A stretch of 64,000 bases of DNA from Sphingomonas edaphi. Lineage in GTDB: Bacteria > Pseudomonadota > Alphaproteobacteria > Sphingomonadales > Sphingomonadaceae. Of the stretch, positions 16,790 to 26,724 are shown piece after piece. Each line of letters begins with the position of its first letter. Position 1 is the stretch's first letter. Where the stretch lies: assembly GCF_003583725.1 (NCBI RefSeq), contig NZ_QXTF01000001.1, positions 62,001-126,000 of the forward strand, written 5' to 3'. The position numbers and the translations under genes were made by a program. The notes beneath the pieces are model-generated. The model made no database searches. It was not told where the DNA came from and worked only from the letters and a program-made list of their open reading frames with translations.

Positions 16790-18529
16790 ATGGCCGAGCG
16801 ATTCGATAGCGAGGACCGCGCATGGCCCTCGCGGCCGTGGATCATGGCGGCTATTGGAGCCGTGGGCGGACTTGTCATTCACCTCCTGACCGACGGCCAC
16901 ACGGGCTATAACCAAACCTTTCCCGTGTGGAAGCAGGCGGCCACCGCCTTCACGGTCGTTGCGACGATCGCCTTCTTGCTCACCGTTGAGCTTCGACGCT
17001 GGACCTGGTCGGCCGGGTTCGCGCTCTGCTGGGGCGTGGTGATTGCGCTCGTTGGCTGGTTCACCTCCCAGTACAATCTCCAAGGCGAAATCATGGAGTT
17101 CCCGTTCCTGTCGGGAATATTGGCAGTGCTGGTCGCTGCGCCCTTGTTCCAGACGATCCGCGACGAAGCGGCTTGGCGGTTCCCCTACGCCCGGCTGCAC
17201 CGGCATGCATGGACCGACGCGGTCATTGGCGCGGCCAGCCTTGCGTTTACCGGCGTAACGTTCCTCCTCGCCTGGCTGATCGCTTCGTTGTTCGACGTGA
17301 TCGGGATCGACGCGCTTAAAGACCTGCTGAAAGAGGAATGGTTCGGCTGGACGCTTGCCGGCTTCGCGTTCGGAGCGGCTGTCGGCCTGCTGCGCGAGCG
17401 CGATGCACTGGTGGCGACGCTGCAGAAGCTGGTGATGGTGGTGTTCTCAGTCCTTGCGCCGGTGCTGGCGGTCGCGCTGGCGGCATTCCTGCTATCGTTG
17501 CCGTTCAAGGGGTTATCGGGCCTATGGGATTCCGACATTCCAGCCACGCCATTGCTTCTATTGTCGGGAGCGGGCGCAATCCTGCTGGCCAATGCGGTGA
17601 TCGGCGACGGTCGCGAAGAGCGCAGCAGCAACCGCTGGTTGCAGTATACGGCGCTCGCGCTGGTGCTGACCGTCTTGCCGCTGGCGATCCTTGCCATGGT
17701 GTCGATGGGCCAACGGATCGGGCAATATGGCTGGACCCCCGAGCGAATGTGGGGCGTCGTGGCTGTCGGGATCGCTGTGGCCTATGGGCTTGCGGCGTGG
17801 TGGGCGGCCGGCAAGGGGCGTCTCGGTTACGACGACAAATTGCGGCCCCTCCAGACCAAGCTGGCGATCGGCCTGTGCGGGCTGGCCTTCTTCCTTGCCC
17901 TGCCGATCGTCGATTTCGGGGCGATCAGTGCAAGGTCGCAGCTGGCTAGGCTGAATAGCGGACAGGTCAAGGCGGAGGAATTTGACTGGACGGCCATGGC
18001 GTTCGATTTCGGGCCAGAGGGGCGGGAGCGGTTGAAGGAAATCGCCAGAGCTGGCGAAGCCAAGCAACGCCAATTGGCGGGAACGGCGCTCAAAACGAAA
18101 AATCGATGGGATCTGTCGCGTGAAACGGAAATCGTGGAGCGTCAGGCGGATATCGAAAAGAAAGTGCGGTTGCTGTCACCCGACATCAGGTGGAGCGATG
18201 AACTCAAACGGCGGGTTTCGGCACTTGGCGATTGCAGCGAACGCCAGCAATGCGCGCTAATTCGGCTTGCCCCCGACAAGCTAGTGCTTTTGCGAACCTA
18301 CGCTGATGAGCGCTATCTATCCGCATCAATCATCGATCTCGCCGTCTCGCTGCCTTCAAGTGCGGGTGCCGTTAAGACGCCTGATGTTGTGGAGATCGTG
18401 GCGACGGACACGCCGGCGATGAAGGACGTCGACCTTGGCAAAGCGAAGATCGAAATCAGGGACGTTGCCATCCGGCAGGTCTATGTCGACGAGAGGCCGG
18501 TCGGGCAGGGGGTCCGAATAAGCCGTTGA
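16790..18529 (+). CDS. DUF4153 multi-pass membrane protein
   Basis: A 579-aa protein with about ten to twelve hydrophobic spans in the first ~395 residues (e.g. [50 protein letters not shown]). A soluble C-terminal part of about 185 residues follows, with a Cys pair (CSERQQC) and a beta-rich end. The arrangement fits DUF4153, a family of unknown function found mostly in Proteobacteria. It is followed after 32 bases by gatC, probably co-transcribed by proximity only. Confidence 0.75.
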   Translation: MAERFDSEDRAWPSRPWIMAAIGAVGGLVIHLLTDGHTGYNQTFPVWKQAATAFTVVATIAFLLTVELRRWTWSAGFALCWGVVIALVGWFTSQYNLQGEIMEFPFLSGILAVLVAAPLFQTIRDEAAWRFPYARLHRHAWTDAVIGAASLAFTGVTFLLAWLIASLFDVIGIDALKDLLKEEWFGWTLAGFAFGAAVGLLRERDALVATLQKLVMVVFSVLAPVLAVALAAFLLSLPFKGLSGLWDSDIPATPLLLLSGAGAILLANAVIGDGREERSSNRWLQYTALALVLTVLPLAILAMVSMGQRIGQYGWTPERMWGVVAVGIAVAYGLAAWWAAGKGRLGYDDKLRPLQTKLAIGLCGLAFFLALPIVDFGAISARSQLARLNSGQVKAEEFDWTAMAFDFGPEGRERLKEIARAGEAKQRQLAGTALKTKNRWDLSRETEIVERQADIEKKVRLLSPDIRWSDELKRRVSALGDCSERQQCALIRLAPDKLVLLRTYADERYLSASIIDLAVSLPSSAGAVKTPDVVEIVATDTPAMKDVDLGKAKIEIRDVAIRQVYVDERPVGQGVRISR

Positions 18530-18561
18530 AGGGCGCGCGGCGCCCTGCTAGCCGCGCGCTC

Positions 18562-18849
18562 ATGTCCGTGAACGCAGATCAGGTGCGGCATGTCGCCAAA
18601 TTGGCCCGCATTGCCATGAGCGATGCCGAGGTCGAGGCGATGGTGCCCGAATTCAACAATATCCTTGGCTGGGTCGAGCAGCTTGGCGAAGTCGATACCG
18701 ACGGGGTCGAACCGCTGACCGCCGTCATCGACAATCATCTTCGCCTCCGCAACGACGTCGTCAACGATGGCGATTGCCGCGATGCGGTGCTTAAGAATGC
18801 GCCCGACGCGCAGCACGGCTTCTTTGCGGTTCCGAAGGTGATCGAATAG
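18562..18849 (+). CDS. gatC: Glutamyl/aspartyl-tRNA amidotransferase subunit C
   Basis: The small stabilising subunit of the GatCAB complex that makes Gln-tRNA and/or Asn-tRNA from the misacylated forms. 95 aa, with typical [19 protein letters not shown] (about 6-24), [11 protein letters not shown] and a C-terminal [12 protein letters not shown] 18562 is chosen because the upstream in-frame residues ([10 protein letters not shown]) are not conserved. Its stop overlaps the gatA start. Confidence 0.96.
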   Translation: MSVNADQVRHVAKLARIAMSDAEVEAMVPEFNNILGWVEQLGEVDTDGVEPLTAVIDNHLRLRNDVVNDGDCRDAVLKNAPDAQHGFFAVPKVIE

Positions 18850-20330
18850 TGGGCGAGCTTAATATCAAGACCATCGCCCAGCTCCGCGACGGGTTCCGTG
18901 CGGGCGAATTTTCAGCGCGTGAAATCGCCGAGGAGTTCAACGCCGCGGTGGAAGCCGGACGCGCGCTGAACGTCTACACAGTCGAAACGCCGGAGAATGC
19001 GCTGGCCGCGGCCGACGCAGCCGACCAGGCGCGTCAGTCGAGCGATCTGAAACCGCTGTCGGGCATTCCGCTGGGCATCAAGGACCTGTTCGCGACGGAA
19101 GGAGTGGATTCCACTTCGGGCTCGAACATCCTCAAGGGCTTCAAGCCGCCGTACGAGAGCACGGTTTCGGGCAAGCTCAAGGCGGCGGGCGCGGGCATGC
19201 TGGGCAAGCTCAACATGGACGAGTTCGCCATGGGATCGTCCAACGAGACCAGCGCCTATGGTCCCGTGATCAGCCCATGGAAGCGCAATGACGGCAGCAA
19301 TGCCGCGCTTACGCCGGGCGGAAGCTCGGGCGGTTCCTCTGCCGCCGTCGCCGCAGGTATGGCACCGGGCGTGACCGGCACGGATACGGGCGGATCAATC
19401 CGCCAGCCAGCAGCCTTCACCGGCATCACCGGCATCAAGCCAACCTATGGTCGCTGCAGCCGCTGGGGCATTGTTGCCTTCGCAAGCTCGCTCGACCAGG
19501 CAGGGCCAATGGCCCGCGACGTGCGCGATTGCGCCATCCTGCTTGAGAATATGTGCGGGTTCGACCCCAAGGATGCGACTAGCCTCGACCTTCCGGTGCC
19601 ACAGTGGGAAGCAGGGTTGTCGAGCGACCTCAAGGGCAAGAAGGTCGGCATTCCGGTAGAGTATCGGATTGACGGCGTGCCCGAGGAAATCGACGCGCTG
19701 TGGGACAAGGGCGTGGAGTGGCTGCGCGATGCCGGAGCCGAGCCGGTCAAGATCAGCCTGCCGCATACGAAATATGCGCTGCCCACCTATTACATCATCG
19801 CGCCGGCCGAAGCCTCGTCCAATCTCGCCCGTTATGACGGCGTCCGTTACGGCCTGAGGGAATCGCCGGAGGGCGGCAACCTCGACGCAATGTATGCAGC
19901 GACCCGCTCGGCGGGGTTTGGCGCAGAAGTGAAGCGGCGGATCATGATCGGCACCTATGTGCTGTCAGCCGGCTTCTACGACGCCTATTTTACCAAGGCG
20001 CAGAAGGTGCGGACGCTGATCAAGCGCGACTTCGCCCAAGCGTTCGGTGAATGCGACTTCATCCTGACCCCAACAGCGCCGTCGGCAGCGTTCGGGCTGA
20101 ATGAGAAGATGTCGGATCCGCTCGCGATGTATCTGAACGACGTGTTCGCCGTTCCGGCGAGTTTGGCAGGCCTTCCGGCGATGTCGGTTCCGGGCGGGCT
20201 GGACAGTCAGGGTCTGCCGCTAGGCCTGCACCTGATCGGTCGTGAACTGGACGAGCAGGGCATCCTCAACGCCGCGCTGGCGATCGAAGAACGGGCCGGA
20301 TTTACCCATCGTGCGGAGAAGTGGTGGTGA
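18849..20330 (+). CDS. gatA: Glutamyl/aspartyl-tRNA amidotransferase subunit A
   Basis: Amidase-signature subunit that releases ammonia from Gln. 493 aa with the catalytic triad Lys78 ([10 protein letters not shown]), cis-Ser159 (PGGSSGGS) and nucleophile Ser183 ([10 protein letters not shown]), at family spacing. The GTG start at 18849 shares a base with the gatC stop. Second gene of gatCAB, translationally coupled on both sides. Confidence 0.97.
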   Translation: MGELNIKTIAQLRDGFRAGEFSAREIAEEFNAAVEAGRALNVYTVETPENALAAADAADQARQSSDLKPLSGIPLGIKDLFATEGVDSTSGSNILKGFKPPYESTVSGKLKAAGAGMLGKLNMDEFAMGSSNETSAYGPVISPWKRNDGSNAALTPGGSSGGSSAAVAAGMAPGVTGTDTGGSIRQPAAFTGITGIKPTYGRCSRWGIVAFASSLDQAGPMARDVRDCAILLENMCGFDPKDATSLDLPVPQWEAGLSSDLKGKKVGIPVEYRIDGVPEEIDALWDKGVEWLRDAGAEPVKISLPHTKYALPTYYIIAPAEASSNLARYDGVRYGLRESPEGGNLDAMYAATRSAGFGAEVKRRIMIGTYVLSAGFYDAYFTKAQKVRTLIKRDFAQAFGECDFILTPTAPSAAFGLNEKMSDPLAMYLNDVFAVPASLAGLPAMSVPGGLDSQGLPLGLHLIGRELDEQGILNAALAIEERAGFTHRAEKWW

Positions 20331-21790
20331 GCGACTATCGTATCCAGGGCGCCACCGGCGATTGGGAGGTCGTGATTGGCCTGGAAGTTCATGCGCAGGT
20401 AGTCAGCAACGCCAAGCTCTTTTCCGGCGCAGCGACGGCCTTCGGCGCGGAGCCAAATACGCAGGTATCGCTGGTCGATGCGGCGATGCCGGGCATGCTG
20501 CCGGTTCCAAACCGGGAGTGCATCCGCCAGGCAGTTCGCACAGGGATGGCGATCGACGCGCAAATCAACAAATGGTCGCGTTTCGACCGGAAGAACTACT
20601 TTTACGCCGACCTTCCGCAGGGTTACCAGATCAGCCAGCTGTACCACCCGTTGGTGGGTGAGGGGCAGATCACCGTCCTTCTTGACGAAAAAGATGAGGC
20701 GAGCGCCAAGACGATCGGCATCGAGCGGATTCACGTCGAGCAGGACGCGGGCAAGCTGATGCACGACCAGCATCCGACGATGAGCTACGTCGATCTCAAC
20801 CGCTCAGGCGTGGCGCTGATGGAAATCGTTTCCAAGCCAGACATGCGTTCTCCAGCGGAAGCAGGGGCATATCTCCGGAAGCTCAGAGCAATTCTCCGCT
20901 ATGTCGGCTCATGCGACGGCAACATGGAGGAAGGCTCGATGCGCGCCGACGTCAACGTCAGCGTGCGGAAACCCGGCGAGGAATTTGGTACCCGCACCGA
21001 GACGAAGAACGTCAACTCGGTGCGCTTTGTCATGGCGGTGATCGAGCATGAGGCGCGGCGCCAGGTGGACCTCATTGAGGAAGGCGGCCAGGTAGCGCAG
21101 GAGACGCGTCTTTACGACCCCGACAAGAATGTCACACGGACATTGCGGTCCAAGGAAGATGCACACGACTATCGCTACTTCCCCGATCCCGACCTGTTGC
21201 CGCTGGAGCTTGAGGACAGCTTCCTCGAGGAATGCCGGGCGTCGCTGCCGGAGCTGCCGGATGCCAAGCGCAAGCGGTTCGAGGCCCTCGGCATCACCGC
21301 TTATAATGCGAGCGTGCTGACGGCCGAGGTCGAGACGGCGCGCTGGTTCGACTCACTACTGGATGCAGGCGCTGAACCCAAGCAGGCGGCAAATTGGGTG
21401 GTTGCCGAACTTTTCGGGGCACTCAATCGCTTGGGTAAGTCGATCGAGGACAGCCCTGTCAGTGCGACCCATGCAGCCGAATTGCTTGGCCTTGTTGCCG
21501 ACGGAACGATCAGCGGATCGATCGCCAAGACGGTCTTCGAAAAGATGATTGAAAGCGGCGACGGTGCGTCCGCGATCGTCGAGCGAGAAGGCCTGAAGCA
21601 GACGAGCGACACGGGCGCGATCGACGCAGAGATCGACAAGATCCTGGCGGCCAATGCCGATAAGGTCGCGGAATATAAGGGCGGCAAGCAGCAGTTGTTT
21701 GGCTTTTTCGTTGGCCAGACAATGAAGGCGATGCAGGGCAAGGCCAACCCGGGCGTTGTGAATGAACGGTTGAGGGCCAAGCTGGACTGA
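20327..21790 (+). CDS. gatB: Aspartyl/glutamyl-tRNA amidotransferase subunit B
   Basis: The tRNA-binding and kinase-like subunit of GatCAB, 487 aa. It shows [13 protein letters not shown], the [18 protein letters not shown] cradle motif, [28 protein letters not shown] and the C-terminal YqeY-like helical domain ending [18 protein letters not shown] 20327 overlaps the gatA stop (GTGA), with GGAGAA at 20315-20320. GTG 20321 and 20324 are possible alternatives. Confidence 0.96.
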   Translation: MSDYRIQGATGDWEVVIGLEVHAQVVSNAKLFSGAATAFGAEPNTQVSLVDAAMPGMLPVPNRECIRQAVRTGMAIDAQINKWSRFDRKNYFYADLPQGYQISQLYHPLVGEGQITVLLDEKDEASAKTIGIERIHVEQDAGKLMHDQHPTMSYVDLNRSGVALMEIVSKPDMRSPAEAGAYLRKLRAILRYVGSCDGNMEEGSMRADVNVSVRKPGEEFGTRTETKNVNSVRFVMAVIEHEARRQVDLIEEGGQVAQETRLYDPDKNVTRTLRSKEDAHDYRYFPDPDLLPLELEDSFLEECRASLPELPDAKRKRFEALGITAYNASVLTAEVETARWFDSLLDAGAEPKQAANWVVAELFGALNRLGKSIEDSPVSATHAAELLGLVADGTISGSIAKTVFEKMIESGDGASAIVEREGLKQTSDTGAIDAEIDKILAANADKVAEYKGGKQQLFGFFVGQTMKAMQGKANPGVVNERLRAKLD

Positions 21791-21813
21791 TCCTGCGGGC
21801 GCGAGGAGGTTTG

Positions 21814-23439
21814 ATGCGTAAATTTCTGTTGGCTCTCGCGGCCACGACTGTTGGCGTTAGCCCATCGTTCGCTCAGTCAGCCCCACCGCCCAAGCTGGTC
21901 GTCGCCATCTCGGTCGACCAGCTTTCGTCGGACCTGTTCGACGAATATCGGCCGCAGCTGTTTGGCGGCATCGGCCGCTTGGCGCGCGGGACGGCGTTTC
22001 GCAACGGGTACCAGGGACATAACGCCAGCGAGACCTGCCCGGGCCACTCAACGATCATGACTGGATCGCGCCCCTCGCGTACCGGAATCATTGCCAATTA
22101 TTGGTTCGACCTTAGCCAACAGCGCAGTGACAAGGGCGTCTATTGCGCCGAGGACGAGCGCGTGCAGGGCAGCAGCTCGACCGCCTATACGGTCAGCCCC
22201 TATCACCTGCGCGTGCCTACCCTGGGCGATCTACTGAAGGCGGCGCGGCCTGGCTCACGCAATGTCGCAGTCGCCGGCAAAGATCGCTCGGCAATCATGA
22301 TGGGTGGACGAGCACTCGACCAGCGCTGGTATTGGGACGGGAAGACGTTCGTTACCGACCTTAAGGGCGTGGCGGTGCCGCGATCAGTGATTGCCACCCG
22401 CACCGCCGTCGCGCAGGCAATCGCGCAGGATCGTCCAGCGCTGCAGATGCCGGCGCTTTGCCAGCAAAAGGCGCGGATTGTGCCCATCGAGGGCGGCGGG
22501 GCACCGGTCGGCGGCGGCGCTTTTGCGCGCAAGGCGGGCGACGCGCGGTCATTCCGAGCTAGCCCAGAGTTCGACGGGGCGACGCTGGCACTTGCCGCGT
22601 CACTGATCGAGGAGATGCAACTGGGGCGCGGGCCATCGACAGACATCATCTCAGTCGGCCTGTCCGCGACCGATTTCGTCGGCCACAGTTATGGCACGGG
22701 GGGCGCCGAAACCTGCCTGCAGATGTTCTCGCTTGACCGCGACCTGGGCGATTTCTTCCGGCTGCTGGACAGCAAGGGCATCGATTACCTCGTGATGCTG
22801 ACTTCCGACCATGGCGGGCAGGACATTCCGGAGCGCAAGCGGTTGAATGGCGTGCCGGGAGCGGTGCGTGTTCCGAGTGATCTCTACGGCAAGGAGATGG
22901 GGAAGACGCTTGGAGCCAAGCTTGGGCTGAAAGGACCGGTGCTGTATGGCGATGGGGCGTTCGGGGACATGTATTTGGACCGCTCGCTGAGCGCGGGGGA
23001 GCGGGCGAAGGCCAAGGCGGCAGCCGTTGCAGCCTATCGGGCGCATCCACTGGTTGAAGCGGTGTTTACTCATGAGGAACTGCGCGCTGCGAAGAGTCCG
23101 ACCGGGTCGCCTGACAAGTGGAGTTTGATCGAGCGCGCGCGTGCGTCGTTCGATGACGAGCGCTCGGGCGATTTCGTCGTGCTTCTAAAACCGGACGTGA
23201 CGCCGATCGCCGACACTAAGTCCTATGTTTCAACGCACGGCAGCCCATGGGATTATGACCGGCGGGTGCCGATCCTGTTCTGGCGCGCGGGGATGGCAGC
23301 TTCCAATCGCGATGACGCGATCGAGACGGCGGACATCATGCCGACGCTGGCAGCAACGATCGGATTGCCGGTCGATGCATCGAAGATCGACGGTGAATGC
23401 GTCGACAACATCCAAGGCGTTACCTGCCCCGTTCGCTAG
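21814..23439 (+). CDS. Alkaline phosphatase, PhoK/PafA-like (Thr nucleophile)
   Basis: A secreted metal-dependent phosphomonoesterase, 541 aa. Signal peptide MRKFLLALAATTVGVSPSFA; metal site SVDQ (D35); nucleophile Thr74 in ASETCPGHSTIMTG; GKDRSA, whose K-x-R stabilises phosphate; then SATDFVGHSYG, TSDHGGQD and STHGSPWDYDRRVP for the remaining Zn ligands. This layout matches the Sphingomonas PhoK/SPAP group rather than E. coli PhoA. ATG 21814 follows AGGAGG at 21804-21809; the TTG just before it is too near. It is 23 bases after gatB, so some read-through is possible. Confidence 0.92.
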   Translation: MRKFLLALAATTVGVSPSFAQSAPPPKLVVAISVDQLSSDLFDEYRPQLFGGIGRLARGTAFRNGYQGHNASETCPGHSTIMTGSRPSRTGIIANYWFDLSQQRSDKGVYCAEDERVQGSSSTAYTVSPYHLRVPTLGDLLKAARPGSRNVAVAGKDRSAIMMGGRALDQRWYWDGKTFVTDLKGVAVPRSVIATRTAVAQAIAQDRPALQMPALCQQKARIVPIEGGGAPVGGGAFARKAGDARSFRASPEFDGATLALAASLIEEMQLGRGPSTDIISVGLSATDFVGHSYGTGGAETCLQMFSLDRDLGDFFRLLDSKGIDYLVMLTSDHGGQDIPERKRLNGVPGAVRVPSDLYGKEMGKTLGAKLGLKGPVLYGDGAFGDMYLDRSLSAGERAKAKAAAVAAYRAHPLVEAVFTHEELRAAKSPTGSPDKWSLIERARASFDDERSGDFVVLLKPDVTPIADTKSYVSTHGSPWDYDRRVPILFWRAGMAASNRDDAIETADIMPTLAATIGLPVDASKIDGECVDNIQGVTCPVR

Positions 23440-23516
23440 CCGATTGAAACGCTTGCCTTTTTCCTGAAGGCGCGTCAGTCATAGCCATCGAAGTCGTTGC
23501 TTCGGGGGAGAATGTA

Positions 23517-24290
23517 GTGCGCCGGTTGGGTATCGCGCTCGTGGCTGGACTGGCGCTGGGCGGCTGCGTCCAGACGCGCCAGTATGCAGACGTCGAGTTC
23601 ACTCCTCCGCAGGGGGATTACAAGCTGCTTGTCATGCGGCCGGACGTTTCGGTCGGGTCGGTTACCACCGGCGGAATGGTCGAGCCGCGCGCGGACTGGA
23701 CCGAAACCGCGCGCGCGAAATTGCTCACGGCGCTGAAGGCCCAGCAAGCAGGGAGGGGCGGCAACGTCATGGTCCTAGAAAAGCGCGATGGGATAGCTGG
23801 CGTTAGCGCGGAGCAGGTCGCCGAATTGGAGCGACTCCACTACGCGGTTGGGAGCTCGATCGCGCTTCATCGCTATTCGGGCGCTTACCTGCCGACCAAG
23901 CGGCGCAAGGGTCTCGATTGGACGCTGGGCGGGGATGCCGTGGCGCTGGGGCAGCGCACTGGATACGATTATGCACTGTTCCTGCACGCCGAGGACAGTT
24001 TCGCTTCCGACGGGCGGGTCGCGCTACAGGTTCTGGGCATCGCGGGGTGCTTGGTTGGCTTTTGTGCGCCGACAATGGGCGGGGCAGGTCAATTCGCCTA
24101 CGCCAGCCTGGTCGACCTTCGAACGGGCAAGGTGGTCTGGTTTAATGTTCTGAGCGCGGAAAGCCAGGTCGCGGGCATCAAGATGGGCGATATCCGCACC
24201 GATGCGGGCGCCGCGCAGATGGTCGAGCGGCTACTGGATCGGATGAAGCCGGGACGTGAGGTCCGTCGCCGGCAGAAGGCCGCGCAATGA
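23517..24290 (+). CDS. Predicted lipoprotein (257 aa), unknown
   Basis: Starts at GTG 23517, with signal VRRLGIALVAGLALGGC (lipobox L-G-G-C, Cys at about 17). The mature part contains YKLLVMRPDVSVGSVTTGGMVEPRADWTETA and TGYDYALFLHAEDSFAS. A short hydrophobic, Cys-containing stretch (LGIAGCLVGFCAPTMGGAGQ, about 173-192) is followed by ASLVDLRTGKVVWFN, which resembles the ends of other periplasmic lipoproteins that assemble into beta-sandwiches. No named family is certain. It overlaps the M48 peptidase start by 4 bases, so the two are coupled. Confidence 0.75.
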   Translation: MRRLGIALVAGLALGGCVQTRQYADVEFTPPQGDYKLLVMRPDVSVGSVTTGGMVEPRADWTETARAKLLTALKAQQAGRGGNVMVLEKRDGIAGVSAEQVAELERLHYAVGSSIALHRYSGAYLPTKRRKGLDWTLGGDAVALGQRTGYDYALFLHAEDSFASDGRVALQVLGIAGCLVGFCAPTMGGAGQFAYASLVDLRTGKVVWFNVLSAESQVAGIKMGDIRTDAGAAQMVERLLDRMKPGREVRRRQKAAQ

Positions 24291-25510
24291 CCGTTCTGGT
24301 TTCGCGCCGTGACCTGATGACCGGGGCAGGCGCTCTTGCCGCGGCAGGACTGGTGACCGGAACAGCGGAGGCGCGGGTCCTGCCCAAGGACATGGTTCCG
24401 TTGATCGGTCCGGGATATCGGGCAGTCGATCAGGACGAAAAGGGCCTGTGGCAGTTGATGGAACGGGTCGAGGAGGAGGTCGCCGGGTCCAACCTGCTCG
24501 TGCAGGATCCGGCGCTGACGGCCTATCTTCGCGACTTGATCGGCAACGTTGGCGGACCGGCAGCGCGGGACATGCGCATCTACCTCGCACGGATTCCCGA
24601 GTTCAACGCCGTGATGTTTCCGACTGGCTTTTCGGTCGTGTTCACCGGCCTCCTGCTGCGCATGCGTAACGAGGCGCAGCTTGCCGGAGTGATTGCGCAC
24701 GAAAGTGCGCATTTCTTGCGGAAACACCAGCTTCGCCAGTGGCGGGACACGAAGCGCAAAACCGACGTCTTCAGCTTCCTGGCCATGGGCGCCGGCGTCG
24801 CAGGCGGGGCAGCGGGGGTGTATGCGGGCGACCTCGTCCGCCTGGCGCAATTCGGCACGATCCTATCGCTGCTCAAATATAACCGGACGCTGGAAGCGGA
24901 AGCCGACGCAATGGGCGTCAGGTTGCTGGCCGAGGCGGGCTATGACCCGATGGCCATGAGCGAGACGTGGGAGCAGTTGATCGGCGAACTCGACTTGTCG
25001 GCGAAATATCGCCGCAAGAGGCGCGACCGTGATTTCTCTCTTTTTTCTACCCATCCGGCGCCGGAGTCGCGCATGGCGGATTTGAAGCTATCCGCAGCGG
25101 AAGTACGGCACGCCGGCCGCCAATACGAAGCCCACCGGGACCGTTATCTGGCGAAGCTGGCGGCGATCCGGCCAACCTTGCTGGACGACCAGGTCAAGCT
25201 CAACGATCCCGGCGCCAGCCAATATGTCGTTGAGACGCTGGCCAAGGATGGGTGGAACGGTCTGCTACGATTTCACGAGGGTGAAATATGGCGGCTGCGC
25301 AATCGCAGGGACGACCATGTCCGGGCCGCTCAGGGTTATGCCGCGGCAACGCTCTATGCCGATGCGCCGGCGGATGCGTGGCGCTGGCATGGGATCATGT
25401 TGATGAAGCAGGGACGACGGTCTGAGGCCAATGCGGCCTTTGCCCGCTATTTGCGAATGGCGCCGAACGCGCCGGACGCGCCATTCGTTCGCCAGATGAT
25501 GGTCAGTTGA
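24287..25510 (+). CDS. M48-family metallopeptidase, Tat-like signal
   Basis: A 407-aa exported zinc protease related to BepA/YfgC. The N-terminus SRRDLMTGAGALAAAGLV resembles a twin-arginine signal. The zinc site is HESAH (138-142), with third-ligand region EAEADAMG (203-210). The C-terminal ~130 residues include a TPR-like WHGIMLMKQGRRSEANAAFARYLRMAPNAPDA. Relatives degrade or help assemble outer-membrane proteins in the periplasm. It lies between two lipoprotein genes with overlapping starts and stops. Confidence 0.9.
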   Translation: MTVLVSRRDLMTGAGALAAAGLVTGTAEARVLPKDMVPLIGPGYRAVDQDEKGLWQLMERVEEEVAGSNLLVQDPALTAYLRDLIGNVGGPAARDMRIYLARIPEFNAVMFPTGFSVVFTGLLLRMRNEAQLAGVIAHESAHFLRKHQLRQWRDTKRKTDVFSFLAMGAGVAGGAAGVYAGDLVRLAQFGTILSLLKYNRTLEAEADAMGVRLLAEAGYDPMAMSETWEQLIGELDLSAKYRRKRRDRDFSLFSTHPAPESRMADLKLSAAEVRHAGRQYEAHRDRYLAKLAAIRPTLLDDQVKLNDPGASQYVVETLAKDGWNGLLRFHEGEIWRLRNRRDDHVRAAQGYAAATLYADAPADAWRWHGIMLMKQGRRSEANAAFARYLRMAPNAPDAPFVRQMMVS

Positions 25511-25521
25511 AGAGGAAATCC

Positions 25522-26151
25522 ATGCGTTTCGGATCGGCAGTCCTCGTGTCATTTTCCGCAATGTCGCTAGCCGCCTGTAGCTCGCTCGAGGGGGGCGGAT
25601 ACGGGTTTGGTGGAGGCTATTCGCTCGTTCGCGCCAAGGAAGTGCGGGTGGGTAACGGATCAATTGCCGTCACGCCGCCGCGCGAGTGGAATAAGCAATC
25701 CACCACCCTGTTCGACGACATCTCCACGGTCGAGGACTGGACCCAGAACGGACCCTACCTCGACACCATCAGCTTCGTGACGGGGATGAAGGACGGGAAA
25801 GCCGTTGTGAGGCAGCGCAGCCGGGATGACCGACAAGTGCCGAAATTCCGGTCGAACATGACCGCCCCGGAAGTCGCCGCGATGATCGAAAGCCTGTTCA
25901 GGGTTCGCGGCGGAACGGTCGATTTCAAAACGACGAGCTTGGTCCCGCGCTCATATCTCGGTGCGAGCGGCTTCCAATATGACTTCGAACATTTGGACGG
26001 AGACGAAGTGCGCCGCCGCGGCCGGGCGGTGGGTGCGATCATCAACGGCCGACTATATCTGGTCCTCCTGGACGCGACCAAATCTCATTACTTTGATGCC
26101 TCGCTGCCCGACTTCGAGGCGATCGTCCGGTCGGCGCGCAGGATTCGCTAA
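25522..26151 (+). CDS. Predicted lipoprotein (209 aa), unknown
   Basis: Signal MRFGSAVLVSFSAMSLAAC, lipobox L-A-A-C (Cys at about 19). A Gly-rich linker (EGGGYGFGGGY) is followed by a mixed alpha/beta domain (VGNGSIAVTPPREWNKQS..., GASGFQYDFEHLDGDEVRRRGRAVG...), somewhat like domains that test solvent-exposed cargo, but I cannot name the family. ATG 25522 has AGGA at 25513-25516; the longer TTG-started frame overlaps the protease stop. Third gene of the lipoprotein-protease-lipoprotein operon. Confidence 0.75.
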   Translation: MRFGSAVLVSFSAMSLAACSSLEGGGYGFGGGYSLVRAKEVRVGNGSIAVTPPREWNKQSTTLFDDISTVEDWTQNGPYLDTISFVTGMKDGKAVVRQRSRDDRQVPKFRSNMTAPEVAAMIESLFRVRGGTVDFKTTSLVPRSYLGASGFQYDFEHLDGDEVRRRGRAVGAIINGRLYLVLLDATKSHYFDASLPDFEAIVRSARRIR

Positions 26152-26268
26152 CTAGCGCAGGACCGGATCAGGCGGAGGTGGCGGCTCGGGCTCGCCGGGC
26201 AGCGGCGGTACTTGCCCTGGCTCCTCGGTCGGCGGCGTTGTGCCCGGACGGGGCGGGCGGCTTGCCAT
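26152..26268 (-). CDS. Possible proline-rich mini-protein (38 aa)
   Basis: ATG at 26268 gives MASRPPRPGTTPPTEEPGQV and then more Pro/Glu to a TAG at 26152-26154. It starts two bases after the stop of the similar frame next to it. Pro-rich short frames are easily produced by GC-rich DNA, so this is a weak call, supported mainly by the matching style of its neighbour. Confidence 0.3.
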   Translation of the reverse strand: MASRPPRPGTTPPTEEPGQVPPLPGEPEPPPPPDPVLR

Positions 26269-26270
26269 AC

Positions 26271-26441
26271 TTAGCTGCCCGGCTCTGGCGCACCCGGCGC
26301 AGGAATATCGACATCCCCGGGAAGGCTGGGCGCTTCGGCGGGCGGGATGGTTGGCTGGGCGGGCTGACTTGGCGGGGCCGGTTCGCTGGGATGGGCCGGC
26401 GTTTCGGGCGGCGGGGCAGTGGGGTTCGGATCCTGCTGCAT
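26271..26441 (-). CDS. Possible proline-rich mini-protein (56 aa)
   Basis: From ATG 26441 to TAA 26271-26273: a 56-aa frame beginning MQQDPNPTAPPPETPAHPSE, about 40 percent Pro, with no hydrophobic segment. GGAG lies on the minus strand 9 bases before the ATG. Short Pro-rich hypothetical proteins of this kind occur in sphingomonads (recollection). Together with the 38-aa frame it is the only content seen in the otherwise empty 26152-26558 interval. Confidence 0.4.
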   Translation of the reverse strand: MQQDPNPTAPPPETPAHPSEPAPPSQPAQPTIPPAEAPSLPGDVDIPAPGAPEPGS

Positions 26442-26558
26442 CGACTTAATTCTCCTTCGAATGACATAACCTCGCCGCGCTGCCGAAGTTGCTCATCCCG
26501 TCGCTCTTGCTCCCGCGCCGATCCTTGGTATAGGCCGCGCACCTTGAATGGCGTCCGC

Positions 26559-26643
<85 letters not shown>

Positions 26644-26724
26644 TTCCGTCATGGAGCCTGTCCAACCGGCAGGCGACATGCGGAATGAGCGCCTAGAAAA
26701 GTTTTTGAAAGCAGGACCGAAGCT

